A stretch of 64,000 bases of DNA from NCBI RefSeq assembly GCF_900129495.1, contig NZ_FQVX01000002.1, positions 310,001 through 374,000 on the forward strand, written 5' to 3'. This document shows positions 17,392 through 25,998 of this stretch, one piece after another. The stretch's first letter is position 1; each line of letters opens with the position of its first letter. The translations under genes and the position numbers were made by a program. The notes beneath the pieces were generated by a model. It did not search any database. It was not told where the DNA came from and was given only the letters and a program-made list of their open reading frames with translations. Source of the stretch: Geodermatophilus nigrescens (GTDB lineage: Bacteria; Actinomycetota; Actinomycetes; Mycobacteriales; Geodermatophilaceae).

Positions 17392-18432
17392 TCAGCGGGC
17401 GGGGTCGACCACGATCATGCCGGCGACCGTCGCCCGGTCGAACACCGGCAGCAGCGCGGCCGCCTCCTCGAGGCCGATCGTGCGCTCGACCAGCCGCTGC
17501 GGCTGCAGCACCCCGCGCTCGACCAGCGCCAGCATCTCCGGGTAGTCCGCCGCGGCCATCCCGTGGCTGCCCAGCAGGTCCAGTTCCCAGGCGATCGCCC
17601 GCGCCATCGGCACCCGCGGGTGCCCGTCAACCGGCGGCAGCAACCCGACCTGCACGTGCCGCCCCCGCCGGCGCAGGCTAAGGATCGAGTCGGCGCAGGT
17701 CTGCTCGCTGCCCACCGCGTCGACGGCGACGGCGCTCCCGCCGCCGGTCAGGTCCGCGACGGCCGCCGGGACGTCGCGGCCGTCGGCGGGCACCGTGTGC
17801 TCGGCGCCCAGGTCGGCGGCCACGGCGAGGGCCCCGGGGTTGCGGTCCACCGCCACCACCCGCGCCCCCAGCGCGCGGGCGACCATGACGGCGCTCAGCC
17901 CCACCCCGCCGGCGCCCACCACGGTGACCCACTCCCCCGCGCGGACCCGCGCGCGGCCGACCAGGGCGCGGTAGGCGGTGGCGAACCGGCACCCCAGCGC
18001 GGCCGCGGCGGTGTCGTCGACGGCGTCCGGGATGCGCACCAGGTTGGCGTCGGCTGCGTGCAGGGCCACGTGCTCGGCGAAGGAGCCCCAGTGCGTGAAC
18101 CCCGGCTGCTGCTGGTCCGGGCAGACCTGGGCCTCCCCGGCGAGGCACCACGCGCAGCGCCCGCAGCCGCAGACGAACGGGACGGTCACCCGGTCGCCGG
18201 CGCGCCAGCGGGTGACGCCGGTCCCGACCTCGGCCACGACGCCGGCGAGCTCGTGGCCCGGCACGTGCGGGAACACCACGTCGTCGTCGTGCCCCGCCCA
18301 GGCGTGCCAGTCGCTGCGGCACACCCCGGTGGCCGTCACCCGCAGCACCACGCCGCCGGGCGGGGCCGCGGGTCCGGGCACCTCCCGGACGAGAGGCCGG
18401 GCCCGGACCGAGTCGATCACCACCGCGCGCAC
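17392..18432 (-). CDS. Zinc-dependent alcohol dehydrogenase
   Basis: A 346-aa MDR-superfamily enzyme. Catalytic zinc ligands are Cys in TGVCRSDWH and His in PHVPGHELAG (GHE motif). The structural zinc lobe is CGCGRCAWCLAGEAQVC. The NAD(P) motif is VVGAGGVGLSAVMVA, with Asp in VAVDRNPG favouring NAD. The conserved HVQVGLLPPVDG follows. Length normal. GTG or ATG near 18432 (RAVVIDSVRARPL). Substrate unknown; broad alcohol/aldehyde range likely. Divergent from the DoxX-like gene. Confidence 0.9.
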   Translation of the reverse strand: MRAVVIDSVRARPLVREVPGPAAPPGGVVLRVTATGVCRSDWHAWAGHDDDVVFPHVPGHELAGVVAEVGTGVTRWRAGDRVTVPFVCGCGRCAWCLAGEAQVCPDQQQPGFTHWGSFAEHVALHAADANLVRIPDAVDDTAAAALGCRFATAYRALVGRARVRAGEWVTVVGAGGVGLSAVMVARALGARVVAVDRNPGALAVAADLGAEHTVPADGRDVPAAVADLTGGGSAVAVDAVGSEQTCADSILSLRRRGRHVQVGLLPPVDGHPRVPMARAIAWELDLLGSHGMAAADYPEMLALVERGVLQPQRLVERTIGLEEAAALLPVFDRATVAGMIVVDPAR

Positions 18433-18505
18433 CGCCCCAGGCTGCCAGCCGCGCGGGGCCCCGCCGACGAGGGACCGGCGCGGGAGGCCCGCCTACCGTG
18501 CGGGC

Positions 18506-18946
18506 ATGTCCTCCGCCGCCCGCACCGCCGTCCGCCTCCTGCTCGGGACGGCGATGGTCGGCGCGGGCGTGCTCCACCTGACGACCCTGCGGCAGGAGTT
18601 CCAGGCGCAGATGCCGGGCTGGTTCCCCGCCGACCCGGACCTGACGGTCGTGGTCTCCGGCGTCGCCGAGATCGCCCTGGGGGCGGCCTTCGTCGCGCTC
18701 CCCCGCAGGCGGCGGCTCGTCGGAGCGCTGCTGGCGGCGTTCCTCGTGGTGGTCTTCCCGGGCAACGTCGCCCAGTACGTCGAGGGCACCGACGCCTTCG
18801 GCCTCGACACCGACCGGGCGCGGCTCGTCCGCCTCTTCTTCCAGCCCGTGCTGGTGCTGCTCGCCCTGTTCGGCGGTGGCTGGCCGGCGCGGGGACGAGG
18901 ACGCCGGGGCCGCCCGCCGCGGCCGGCAGAGGACCTCCGTCGTTGA
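18506..18946 (+). CDS. DoxX-like four-helix membrane protein
   Basis: A 146-aa protein with four hydrophobic segments (about 8-27, 45-65, 70-88 and 107-125), ending in a basic tail. The arrangement and the motif FPGNVAQYVEGTDAFGLDT fit the DoxX/DUF-type small membrane proteins. A -10 box TACCGT at 18494-18499 ends 6 nt before ATG 18506, suggesting a leaderless mRNA. Function unknown; relatives are linked to thiosulfate or redox metabolism, which cannot be confirmed here. Confidence 0.75.
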   Translation: MSSAARTAVRLLLGTAMVGAGVLHLTTLRQEFQAQMPGWFPADPDLTVVVSGVAEIALGAAFVALPRRRRLVGALLAAFLVVVFPGNVAQYVEGTDAFGLDTDRARLVRLFFQPVLVLLALFGGGWPARGRGRRGRPPRPAEDLRR

Positions 18947-18972
18947 CACCCGTGTCACCCCGCCCCTAGACA
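18943..18972 (+). promoter_or_regulatory. Sigma70-like promoter with perfect TGACAC-CC-GTGTCA operator
   Basis: -35 TTGACA at 18943-18948 and -10 TAGACA at 18967-18972 are 18 nt apart. The -35 is embedded in a perfect palindrome, TGACAC-CC-GTGTCA, at 18944-18957, a likely TetR-type repressor site. It drives the crotonase-SDR operon (GTG 18979). The half-site resembles the TGACACC of the MftR-like operators at 62280 and 62966. Confidence 0.6.
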
Positions 18973-18978
18973 GGCCGG

Positions 18979-19758
18979 GTGGACGACGACGTCTCGCGCC
19001 GGGTGGCGCTCGAGGTGACCGACGGCGTGGCGACGGTCCGGCTGGACCGGCCGGAGAAGCTCAACGCCCTGGACCCGGCGATGTTCGAGGCGCTGGTCGC
19101 CGCCGGAACCGCGCTGGTCGACCGCGACGACGTCGGCGCGGTCGTGCTCACCGGCGCCGGCCGGGCGTTCTGCGCCGGCCTGGACCTCGCCTCCTTCGCC
19201 GCGATGGCCGACGGCAGCCGGGTCGTCGTCCCCCGCGAGCCGCTCGGCGCCGCCCGGGCGCTGGGCCAGCAGGCCGTGCACGTCTGGTCGCTGGTGCCCG
19301 CCCCGGTGATCGCCGCCGTGCACGGGTTCGCCTTCGGCGGCGGCCTGCAGGTCGCGCTCGGCGCCGACATCCGCCTCGTCGCCCCCGACGCGCAGCTGTC
19401 GGTCATGGAGGTGCAGTGGGGCCTGGTGCCCGACATGTGCGGCACCCAGATCCTGCCCGAGCTGGTCGGCCGCGACGTCGCCAAGGAGCTGGCACTCACC
19501 GGGCGCCGGGTGAGCGGCAGCGAGGCGGCGCGGCTGGGCCTGGCCACCCGGGAGGCGGCCGACCCGCTCGCCGAGGCGCAGGCCCTCGCCGCGGGGATCG
19601 CCGGGCACAGCCGCAGCGCCACCCGGGCCACCAAGCGGCTGCTCGACCTCGCCGGCCGGGTGCCACTGGCCGAGGGGCTGCAGGCCGAGCAGGACGAGAT
19701 CGGCGCGCTCATCGGCTCCCCGGAGCAGGTCGCCGTCGTCCGGCGGCGGCTCGCGTGA
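18979..19758 (+). CDS. Enoyl-CoA hydratase/isomerase (crotonase) family
   Basis: A 259-aa crotonase-fold acyl-CoA enzyme. Motifs: RLDRPEKLNALDPAM (CoA binding), VLTGAGRAFCAGLDL (first oxyanion hole), HGFAFGGGLQVALGADIR (second). In the region holding the second catalytic acid, EVQWGLVPDMCGTQ is unlike classic hydratases (usually E at PE.N), so a different crotonase reaction (isomerase, hydrolase) is possible. It overlaps the next SDR by 4 bases, pointing to consecutive steps in acyl-CoA turnover. Confidence 0.88.
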   Translation: MDDDVSRRVALEVTDGVATVRLDRPEKLNALDPAMFEALVAAGTALVDRDDVGAVVLTGAGRAFCAGLDLASFAAMADGSRVVVPREPLGAARALGQQAVHVWSLVPAPVIAAVHGFAFGGGLQVALGADIRLVAPDAQLSVMEVQWGLVPDMCGTQILPELVGRDVAKELALTGRRVSGSEAARLGLATREAADPLAEAQALAAGIAGHSRSATRATKRLLDLAGRVPLAEGLQAEQDEIGALIGSPEQVAVVRRRLA

Positions 19759-20522
19759 GCGCCCTGTTCGACCTAACCGGCCGCCGCGCGCTCGTCACCG
19801 GGGGCGGGTCCGGCATCGGGCTGGCCATGGCCCGGGCGCTCGCCGGCCACGGGGCGTCGGTGGCGCTGTGGGGACGGCGGGCCGAGCGGGTGCGCGCCGC
19901 GGCCGACGCACTCGCCGCCGACGGCGCCGTGGCGCACGCCCAGCAGGTCGACGTCTCCGACGAGGCGGCCGTCGCCGCGGGCGTGCGGGAGACGGTGGCG
20001 CTGCTCGGCGGCCTCGACGTCGTCGTGGTCAACGCCGGCCTCGGTGTCCCGCTCACGCCCCTGGTCGAGACGACGGCCGCCGACTACCGGACCGTCATGG
20101 CCACCAACCTCGACGGCGCCTTCTGGACGCTGCGCGAGACCGCCCGGGCGATGGTGGAGCAGGGCACCGGCGGGTCGGTCATCGCGGTGGCCAGCCTCGC
20201 CGCCATCAGCGGCACCGCCCGCAACCACGCCTACGGCGCGAGCAAGGCGGGGCTGACGGCGTTCGTGCGGTCGGCCGCCGTGGAGCTGGCCCGGCACGGC
20301 ATCCGCGTCAACGGCGTCCTGCCCGGGTGGACGGCCACCGACATGACCGCCGCGGCCCAGTCCTCGCAGGTGTTCACCGACCGGGTCATCTCCCGCGTGC
20401 CGATGGGCCGCTGGGGCCGGCCCGAGGAGTTCGGGGGCATCGCCGTCTACCTCGCCGCCGACGCGTCCAGCTACCAGACCGGCACCACGGTCCTCGTCGA
20501 CGGCGGCTACGCGGTCTTCTGA
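19755..20522 (+). CDS. SDR-family oxidoreductase (FabG-like)
   Basis: A 255-aa classical SDR. TGGGSGIG cofactor motif at about 15-22, VVNAGLG, catalytic Ser in VASLAAISG, YGASKAG for Tyr/Lys, and the C-terminal signature PEEFGGIAVYLAADAS with YQTGTTVLVDGG. GTG 19755 overlaps the crotonase stop. Likely a 3-hydroxyacyl-CoA or other beta-hydroxy dehydrogenase acting after the crotonase; substrate not determined. Followed at once by a perfect GC palindrome terminator. Confidence 0.9.
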   Translation: MSALFDLTGRRALVTGGGSGIGLAMARALAGHGASVALWGRRAERVRAAADALAADGAVAHAQQVDVSDEAAVAAGVRETVALLGGLDVVVVNAGLGVPLTPLVETTAADYRTVMATNLDGAFWTLRETARAMVEQGTGGSVIAVASLAAISGTARNHAYGASKAGLTAFVRSAAVELARHGIRVNGVLPGWTATDMTAAAQSSQVFTDRVISRVPMGRWGRPEEFGGIAVYLAADASSYQTGTTVLVDGGYAVF

Positions 20523-20540
20523 CCGGCCCGCGCGGGCCGG
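20523..20540 (+). terminator. Palindromic terminator after the SDR gene
   Basis: CCGGCCCGCGCGGGCCGG is a perfect 18-nt palindrome starting right after the TGA at 20520-20522. There is no T tract, as is common for actinobacterial terminators. Confidence 0.6.
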
Positions 20541-20556
20541 CGGGTATGCTCGTGCG

Positions 20557-20628
20557 GTTCCCCCGGGAACCCGTGCAACTACCTGCTGTTCGAGCAAGGC
20601 GGCGCGCTCGAACACCCCAGCAGAGGTC
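20557..20628 (+). promoter_or_regulatory. Structured leader of the MFS gene with hidden ribosome site
   Basis: After a -10-like TATGCT (20545-20550) come a perfect hairpin, GTTCCC-CC-GGGAAC (20557-20570), and a larger stem: TTCGAGC (20589-20595) pairs with GCTCGAA (20606-20612), extended by CTGCTG (20583-20588) with CAGCAG (20618-20623). The 3' side runs into AGAGGT, the only Shine-Dalgarno-like stretch before ATG 20629, with which the upstream ACC could also pair. Such a leader could gate translation. No known riboswitch class recognised. Confidence 0.5.
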
Positions 20629-21870
20629 ATGTTCCACACCCGCCGTCCCGGCAGCGCGCTGCTCCAGCACGCCGGCGTCTCCTACTTCCCCGTCGCGTTC
20701 GCCGCCCGGCTGCCGTTCGCGATGATCACCGTCGGCCTGCTCACCCTGGTCGTCGCCGAGCGCGGCTCGGTCGTCCTCGGCGGCCTCACCTCCGCCGTCG
20801 CCGGCCTCGGCACCGCGCTGGCCGGCCCGCTGCTGGGCGCGGCCGCCGACCGCCTCGGGCAGCGCCGCGTGCTCGTCCCGGTCGGGGTGGTCAACGCGGC
20901 CCTGCTCGCGGCCCTCCCGCCGGTCGTCGGCGGCAGCGCCCCGGACGCCGCCGTCCTCGCGCTCGCCGTGCTGATCGGCGTCTCCGCGCCGCAGGTCGCG
21001 CCGATGTCGCGCACCCGCCTCGTCGCCATCATCCGGCGGGCCGTCGCCGCGAGCCGCCGCGAGAAGGTGCTCACCGGCACGATGGCCTACGAGTCCGCGG
21101 CCGACGAGGTGGTCTTCATCGTCGGGCCCTTCGTCGTCGGCCTGCTGGCCACCGCGGTGGCGCCGTCGCTGGCCGTCACCGCCGCGGCGGTGCTGACGCT
21201 GGTGTTCGTGACCTGGTTCGCGCTGCACCCCACCGGCCGGGTCGACGACGCCGCGCGGGAGACGGCGGTCGCCCCGGCGCCCGCCCGCGAGCTGGCCCGC
21301 GTCCCGCTGGTCACCGTCGTCGCCGGCGCGCTCGGCATCGGCCTGTTCTTCGGCGCGACGCTCACCTCGCTCACCGGCTTCCTCGCCGCCGACGGCGACG
21401 GCGACCGCGCCGGCCTGCTCTACGGCGTCATGGGCATCGGCTCGGCGGCGCTGGCGCTCGGCTCCGCCGCCCTGCCGGCGCGCTTCTCGCTGCGCGCCCG
21501 GTGGATCGTCTTCGGCGGGCTGCTGCTGGCCGGCACGCTGCTCTACGCCTCCGCGGACTCGGTGCCCGTGCTGCTCGCCGCGCTGGCGGTGCTCGGCCTC
21601 GGCGTCGGCCCCACCCTGGTCAGCCAGTACAGCCTCGCCGCGCAGCTGAGCCCGGCCGGCCGGTCGACCACCACGATGACGATGCTCGGCTCGGCGGTCG
21701 TCGTCGGGCAGGCCACCGCGTCGGCGCTCACCGGCGGCGTCGTCGAGCGGTTCGGCGCGCAGGCCGCGCTGGCGCTGCCCGCCCTCGCCGCCGCCGTCGT
21801 GCTCGGCAGCGCGCTGGCCTCCGCCGCGGCGGCGCAGCGCTCCCCCCGGCCGGAGCCCCTCCCGGCCTGA
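20629..21870 (+). CDS. MFS-family transporter
   Basis: A 413-aa major-facilitator protein with about 12 membrane segments in two halves split by a charged loop near residues 195-220. MFS-typical loop 2-3 sequence AAADRLGQRRVLVPV is present. The pattern (FHTRRPGSALLQHAGVSYFPVAFAARLP) fits drug/metabolite exporters of the proton-antiport type. ATG 20629 follows the structured leader. Convergent with the TPP-enzyme gene, 8 bp apart. The substrate cannot be inferred. Confidence 0.85.
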   Translation: MFHTRRPGSALLQHAGVSYFPVAFAARLPFAMITVGLLTLVVAERGSVVLGGLTSAVAGLGTALAGPLLGAAADRLGQRRVLVPVGVVNAALLAALPPVVGGSAPDAAVLALAVLIGVSAPQVAPMSRTRLVAIIRRAVAASRREKVLTGTMAYESAADEVVFIVGPFVVGLLATAVAPSLAVTAAAVLTLVFVTWFALHPTGRVDDAARETAVAPAPARELARVPLVTVVAGALGIGLFFGATLTSLTGFLAADGDGDRAGLLYGVMGIGSAALALGSAALPARFSLRARWIVFGGLLLAGTLLYASADSVPVLLAALAVLGLGVGPTLVSQYSLAAQLSPAGRSTTTMTMLGSAVVVGQATASALTGGVVERFGAQAALALPALAAAVVLGSALASAAAAQRSPRPEPLPA

Positions 21871-21878
21871 CGGCGGGG

Positions 21879-23504
21879 TCAGTGGCCGCGGAAGGCCTCC
21901 TCCAGCCACCACGACGGCCGGTCCCGGGCCACCTTCGCGTCGACGAGCAGCGGGGTGTCCCGCGGCCCGGCGAGCCACTCCCCCACCCCGGCCAGGTCGC
22001 CGGCCTCCCGGACGGTCACCGCCGCGAACCCGTGGCCGCGGGCGATCGCCGCGAAGTCGGTCTCGGGGAACCGCACGGTGTCCAGCGGGTGCCCGTCGGG
22101 CCCGAAGTGGTGGACCTCGGCGCCGTAGCCGGCGTCGTCGTACACGACGACGACCATGGGCAGGCCGAGCCGGACGACGGTCTCCAGCTCCGAGGCGCCC
22201 ATGAGCGCGCCGCCGTCGCCGAGGGCGGCGACCGGCAGCCGGTCGGGCCGGGCCAGCGCCGCGCCGATCGCGGTGGCCAGGCCCAGCCCCACCGACTGGA
22301 ACGCCTGGGTGAAGCAGAACCCGCGCTCGTCGGGGACGTCGAGGAACATGCTCGGGTAGCCCATGAAGTTGCCGGAGTCGACGGCGACGACGCGCTCGGC
22401 CGGCAGCAGGTCGTCCAAGGCGGCGGTGAGCGTCCGCGGGTCGACCAGCCCGTCGCCACCGGCGTCGTCGTAGGGCTCGTCGCGCCAGCGGCGGCGCGCG
22501 CCCAGCGCCCGGCGCACGTCGTCGGTGCGGTAGCCGGCCGCCCCGCCGTCGACGGCGGCGCCCACCGCCCGGGCCACCGCCCCGACGTCGCCGACGACCC
22601 CGAGGTCGACCGGGCGCTGCGCCCCGAGCGCCCCGGCCTCGAGGTCCACCTGGACGACGACGGCGCCGTCGGCGATCAGCCGGCCGTGGCGCGTGGTCCA
22701 CATGTTCAGCGCGCAGCCCCAGCCGACGACGAGGTCGGCCCCGGCGATCAGCTCGGCGGCGACCGGGGTGGCGAAGCCGCCGGAGACGTCGAGGTCCCAC
22801 GGGTCGCCGCGGAACAGCCCGCGGGCCACCGCCGACGTGGCGAGCAGGGCGCCGCACCGGCCGGCCAGCTCGGCCAGCTCGGCCCGGTACCCGCGCGCGC
22901 CGCGGCCGGCGACGAAGACCGGGCGCCGGGCCCGCCCGAGGGCCGCGGCCAGGGCCGCGACGTCCGCCGGTGCCGGCGCGGGCACGGCCGGGACCTCCGG
23001 CGCGGTCCCGGGCCCGTCGGGGGCCTCCTCGGCCTGCACGTCCAGCGGCAGGTTGAGCACGACGACGCGGCGGTCGTCCCGCGCGGTGGCGAACGCCCGG
23101 GTCGCCACCGCGATCGCGTCCCGCGCCGCGGTCACCCGCATCGGCACCGCCCCGACCGCCTCGGCGAGCGCGGTCTGGTCGACGGCGAAGTTCGACCGCG
23201 GCGAGGTCGCCTCCGCCGTCACCACCACCAGCGGGGTTCGGCTCTTGGCCGCCTCGGTGATGCCGGTCAGCGCGTTGGTGAGCCCGCAGCCCTGGTGCAG
23301 GCTCACCGCCGCCACGGTGCCGCTCATCCGGGCGTACGCGTCGGCCATCGTGGCCGCGCCGCCCTCGTGCCGGGCCGCGACGTAGCGGGCGCCGGCCGCG
23401 ACCATCGCATTGGTGGCGTGGAAGTTGCCCGACCCCACCACGCCGACGACCGTGCCGACGCCGCAGCGGACGAGCGTCTCCCCGACCGCCTGGGCGACGT
23501 TCAC
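21879..23504 (-). CDS. Thiamine-pyrophosphate-dependent enzyme (decarboxylase/acetolactate-synthase-like)
   Basis: A 541-aa three-domain TPP enzyme. The PYR domain carries the activating Glu in ARHEGGAATMADAYAR. The central domain follows (RPVFVAGRGARGY). The PP domain has GDGGALMGASELETV and ends its Mg motif as VYDDAGYGAEVHHFGP, with Asp-Asp where many relatives have Asn-Asn. FAD-binding residues are not obvious. Its GTG 23504 overlaps the stop of the cyclase gene, so both products probably act in one pathway. Phosphonopyruvate/sulfopyruvate decarboxylase-like and benzoylformate-type enzymes are alternatives. Confidence 0.82.
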   Translation of the reverse strand: MNVAQAVGETLVRCGVGTVVGVVGSGNFHATNAMVAAGARYVAARHEGGAATMADAYARMSGTVAAVSLHQGCGLTNALTGITEAAKSRTPLVVVTAEATSPRSNFAVDQTALAEAVGAVPMRVTAARDAIAVATRAFATARDDRRVVVLNLPLDVQAEEAPDGPGTAPEVPAVPAPAPADVAALAAALGRARRPVFVAGRGARGYRAELAELAGRCGALLATSAVARGLFRGDPWDLDVSGGFATPVAAELIAGADLVVGWGCALNMWTTRHGRLIADGAVVVQVDLEAGALGAQRPVDLGVVGDVGAVARAVGAAVDGGAAGYRTDDVRRALGARRRWRDEPYDDAGGDGLVDPRTLTAALDDLLPAERVVAVDSGNFMGYPSMFLDVPDERGFCFTQAFQSVGLGLATAIGAALARPDRLPVAALGDGGALMGASELETVVRLGLPMVVVVYDDAGYGAEVHHFGPDGHPLDTVRFPETDFAAIARGHGFAAVTVREAGDLAGVGEWLAGPRDTPLLVDAKVARDRPSWWLEEAFRGH

Positions 23505-24277
23505 CCGCGCTCGACCAGGGCCAGCACCCGCGCCGGCGAGCCGGACCCCGAGACGATCGGGAGCGGTGCGGCCACCAGCAGCGCCCCGGTCGGCGGCAGC
23601 CGGTCGAGGTTCTGCAGCTGCGTCAGCCCGTACTTGCCGCTGCCCATGAGGGCCGCGTGGCAGGGGAACGGCGGGTCGAAGGAGTGCGCGGCGCCGGCGT
23701 CGGTGCCGACGGTCTCCACCCCAAGGCCGATCACCGGCGCCTCCTCGGCCAGCCACCGGGCGCAGCCGGGCGAGATCCCGGGGGTGTGCGGGCCGCTCTC
23801 GTCGGCGTTGAGGAAGTCCTCCTGCGAGAAGGCCCGGGTGTCCCAGCCGGTGCGGTACAGCAGCCAGCCGCCCTCGGGCAGCGGCCCGTGAGCCGCCTCC
23901 CACTCGCGCACGTGCTCGACCTCGAGGAGGAAGTCGGGGTCCTGCGCCACCCGGTCGGAGAAGTCCAGGACGGCGGCGGGGCCCACGAGCCGGCGCACCG
24001 GCACCGAGGCGACGTCGTCGCCGTCGCGGCCGGTGACCCAGTGGTTGGGCGCGTCGAAGTGGGTGCCGGTGTGCTCGCCCGTGCGGAAGTTGTTCCAGTA
24101 CCAGGCCGGGCCGCGGTCGTCGTAGCGGCTGAGCTCCTCCAGCTCGAACCGCGCCGTCTGCGCGAACGGCGGCGGCAGCTGGATGACCGGCGTCGTCGAC
24201 GACAGCGGCGCGGTGAGGTCGACGACCTCGAGGGAGCCGGAGGCCAGTGCCTCGGCGAAGCTGGACAGGAGCGACAT
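23501..24277 (-). CDS. Cyclase-family metal hydrolase (kynurenine-formamidase-like)
   Basis: A 258-aa member of the cyclase/KynB-like metal-dependent hydrolases. The family motif HTGTHFDAPNHW (metal ligands His, His, Asp) is near residues 69-80, with GWDTRAFSQEDF and GLGVETVGTDAG further on. ATG 24277. Coupled by a 4-base overlap to the TPP enzyme, a pairing suggesting ring or amide opening followed by 2-oxo-acid decarboxylation (inference). True kynurenine formamidases have similar motifs, but no other kynurenine gene is nearby. Confidence 0.82.
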   Translation of the reverse strand: MSLLSSFAEALASGSLEVVDLTAPLSSTTPVIQLPPPFAQTARFELEELSRYDDRGPAWYWNNFRTGEHTGTHFDAPNHWVTGRDGDDVASVPVRRLVGPAAVLDFSDRVAQDPDFLLEVEHVREWEAAHGPLPEGGWLLYRTGWDTRAFSQEDFLNADESGPHTPGISPGCARWLAEEAPVIGLGVETVGTDAGAAHSFDPPFPCHAALMGSGKYGLTQLQNLDRLPPTGALLVAAPLPIVSGSGSPARVLALVERG

Positions 24278-24419
24278 CTCGGACCCTTCTCGCAGGTGGG
24301 GGCCCAGCCAACCACCCGCGACGCCGGACGGCGGCGGCGCGTCGCCGCTGGTCGCCGCCGCTGGTCGCCGCCGCGTTGCCGGGTTTGTCGCCGGTTCCCC
24401 CGCGTGCTGGACTGGCCGC

Positions 24420-25133
24420 GTGGTCCGCCTGCGCCAGCTCGTGCTCGCCGCGGCGGAGCGGGCACCGCTGGAGCAGGCACTGCGCGAGCTGCTCGCCGCA
24501 CCCGAGCCGCACCACGACCCCGACGTCGGCGCGTTCGGCCTCACCAACGCCGTCCTCGCGGCGGGCTGCGACTTCGTCGAGGTGGTCTCGCCCGCGGAGC
24601 CCGGCACGGCGGCCGGCCGGTGGCTCGCGCGGCACGGCGGCGACGGCGGCTACATGCTCATGGCCGACGGCCCGCCGGGGCTCCCGGCCGCCGCCCGCCT
24701 GGCCGCGCTGGGCGTGCGGGAGGTGCACCGCGCCGAGCTGCCCGACGTCGTCGACGTGCACCTGCACCCCCGGGACACCGGCGGCGTGCTCCTCGCCCTC
24801 GACACCGTCGCCCCGGCCGGGTCGTGGCGGTGGGCGGGCCCCGCCTGGACCGGGCGGAGCCCGGCGTGCGCGGGCGGGCTGCGCGAGGTCACCGTCGCCG
24901 TCCCCGACCCGGCCGCGGTGGCCCGCCGCTGGGCGGACCTGCTGGAGGTGCCCGCGGACGACGGCGCCCGGCTGCGGCTCGACGGCGGCCGCCAGCAGCT
25001 GGTCTTCGTCGCCGGGGCGGGCGACGTCGCCGCGGTGACCGCGGCGCGCCTGGCGCTGCCGGGCGCCACACCCCGCACCACCGACCTCGGCGGCGTGCGC
25101 CTCGAGGTCGTCCCGCTGGAGGAGGAGACGTGA
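24420..25133 (+). CDS. VOC/glyoxalase-like domain protein
   Basis: A 237-aa protein of two vicinal-oxygen-chelate-like modules. The first (VGAFGLTNAVLAAGCDFVEVVSP, then GGDGGYMLMADGPPG) matches the glyoxalase-like family; the second begins at REVTVAVPDPAAVARRW. GTG 24420 (VRLRQLVLAAAE). Its stop overlaps the GTG of the crotonase that follows, so they are coupled. The 142 bp before it hold only a repeated gtcgccgc run and the divergent cyclase start. Reaction unknown. Confidence 0.75.
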   Translation: MVRLRQLVLAAAERAPLEQALRELLAAPEPHHDPDVGAFGLTNAVLAAGCDFVEVVSPAEPGTAAGRWLARHGGDGGYMLMADGPPGLPAAARLAALGVREVHRAELPDVVDVHLHPRDTGGVLLALDTVAPAGSWRWAGPAWTGRSPACAGGLREVTVAVPDPAAVARRWADLLEVPADDGARLRLDGGRQQLVFVAGAGDVAAVTAARLALPGATPRTTDLGGVRLEVVPLEEET

Positions 25134-25996
25134 CGGACACCAGAGCGGACACCGGGACCGGCACCGAGACCGGCACCGGGACCGGCATCGAGACCGGGAC
25201 CGACCACCTGCTCGCCCGGGTGGAGGACGGGGTCGCCGTCCTCACGCTCAACCGCCCCGAGCGGCGGAACGCGCTGTCCGAGGAGATGCTCACCGCCCTC
25301 GCCGCGACGCTCGCGCGGGTCGAGGAGGACGACGCGGTCGGCGCCGTGGTGCTCACCGGCGCGGGCGGCGCGTTCTGCGCGGGCGGCGACGTCAAGGGCT
25401 TCGCCGAGCGCTCACCCGGCGCGCCCGGCGCGGCGGCGGAGCGGCGGCAGCGCACGAGCCAGCGCGCCACCAGCGGGCGCCTGTGGCGGATGCCCAAGCC
25501 CACCGTGGCGGTGCTGCCCGGGCCCGCGGCGGGGGCGGGCCTGTCCCTCGCGCTGGCCTGCGACCTGCGCTACGCGGCGTCGTCGGCGGTGCTCACCACG
25601 GCCTTCGCCAGGGTGGCGCTGGCCGGCGACTACGGCAGCGCGTGGTTCCTCGTGCGGCTCGTGGGCCCGGCGCGCGCCCGTGAGCTGCTGTACCTCTCGC
25701 CGCGGCTGTCGGCCGACGAGGCCCTGCGGCTCGGGCTGGTCAACGCCGTGCTGCCACCGGACGCGCTCGAGCGCGAGGCGATGGCGGTGGCGCGCCGGCT
25801 GGCCGACGGGCCGCGCACGGCGCTGGCGTCGATGAAGGAGAACGTCGCGCTGGCGCTGACCGCCCCGCTCGACGAGTACATGGACGTGGAGGTGACCCAC
25901 CACCTCGCCACCTTCGCCACGGCCGACCACGCGGAGGCCGCCCGCGCCTTCATCGAGAAGCGCGACCCGGTGTTCGGCGGGGGCGCTCCCGCCTAG
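25130..25996 (+). CDS. Enoyl-CoA hydratase family protein with Thr/Gly-rich N-terminal tail
   Basis: A 288-aa crotonase. The core starts near residue 26 (HLLARVEDGVAVLTLNRPER) with VVLTGAGGAFCAGGDVKGF for the first oxyanion hole. The second is PGPAAGAGLSLALACDLR, with Pro-Gly where NG/HG is usual. The first about 25 residues (TDTRADTGTGTETGTG...) come from imperfect 6-bp ACCGGG/ACCGGC repeats at 25150-25200. A similar Thr/Gly tail begins OleBC at 38882. GTG 25130 overlaps the VOC gene stop. Substrate unknown. Confidence 0.87.
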   Translation: MTDTRADTGTGTETGTGTGIETGTDHLLARVEDGVAVLTLNRPERRNALSEEMLTALAATLARVEEDDAVGAVVLTGAGGAFCAGGDVKGFAERSPGAPGAAAERRQRTSQRATSGRLWRMPKPTVAVLPGPAAGAGLSLALACDLRYAASSAVLTTAFARVALAGDYGSAWFLVRLVGPARARELLYLSPRLSADEALRLGLVNAVLPPDALEREAMAVARRLADGPRTALASMKENVALALTAPLDEYMDVEVTHHLATFATADHAEAARAFIEKRDPVFGGGAPA

Positions 25997-25998
25997 GC

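Noticed and set aside
24300..24375. Repeated gtcgccgccgctg units upstream of the VOC gene
   Set aside because: Too imperfect and too like ordinary GC-rich low complexity to call a repeat feature.
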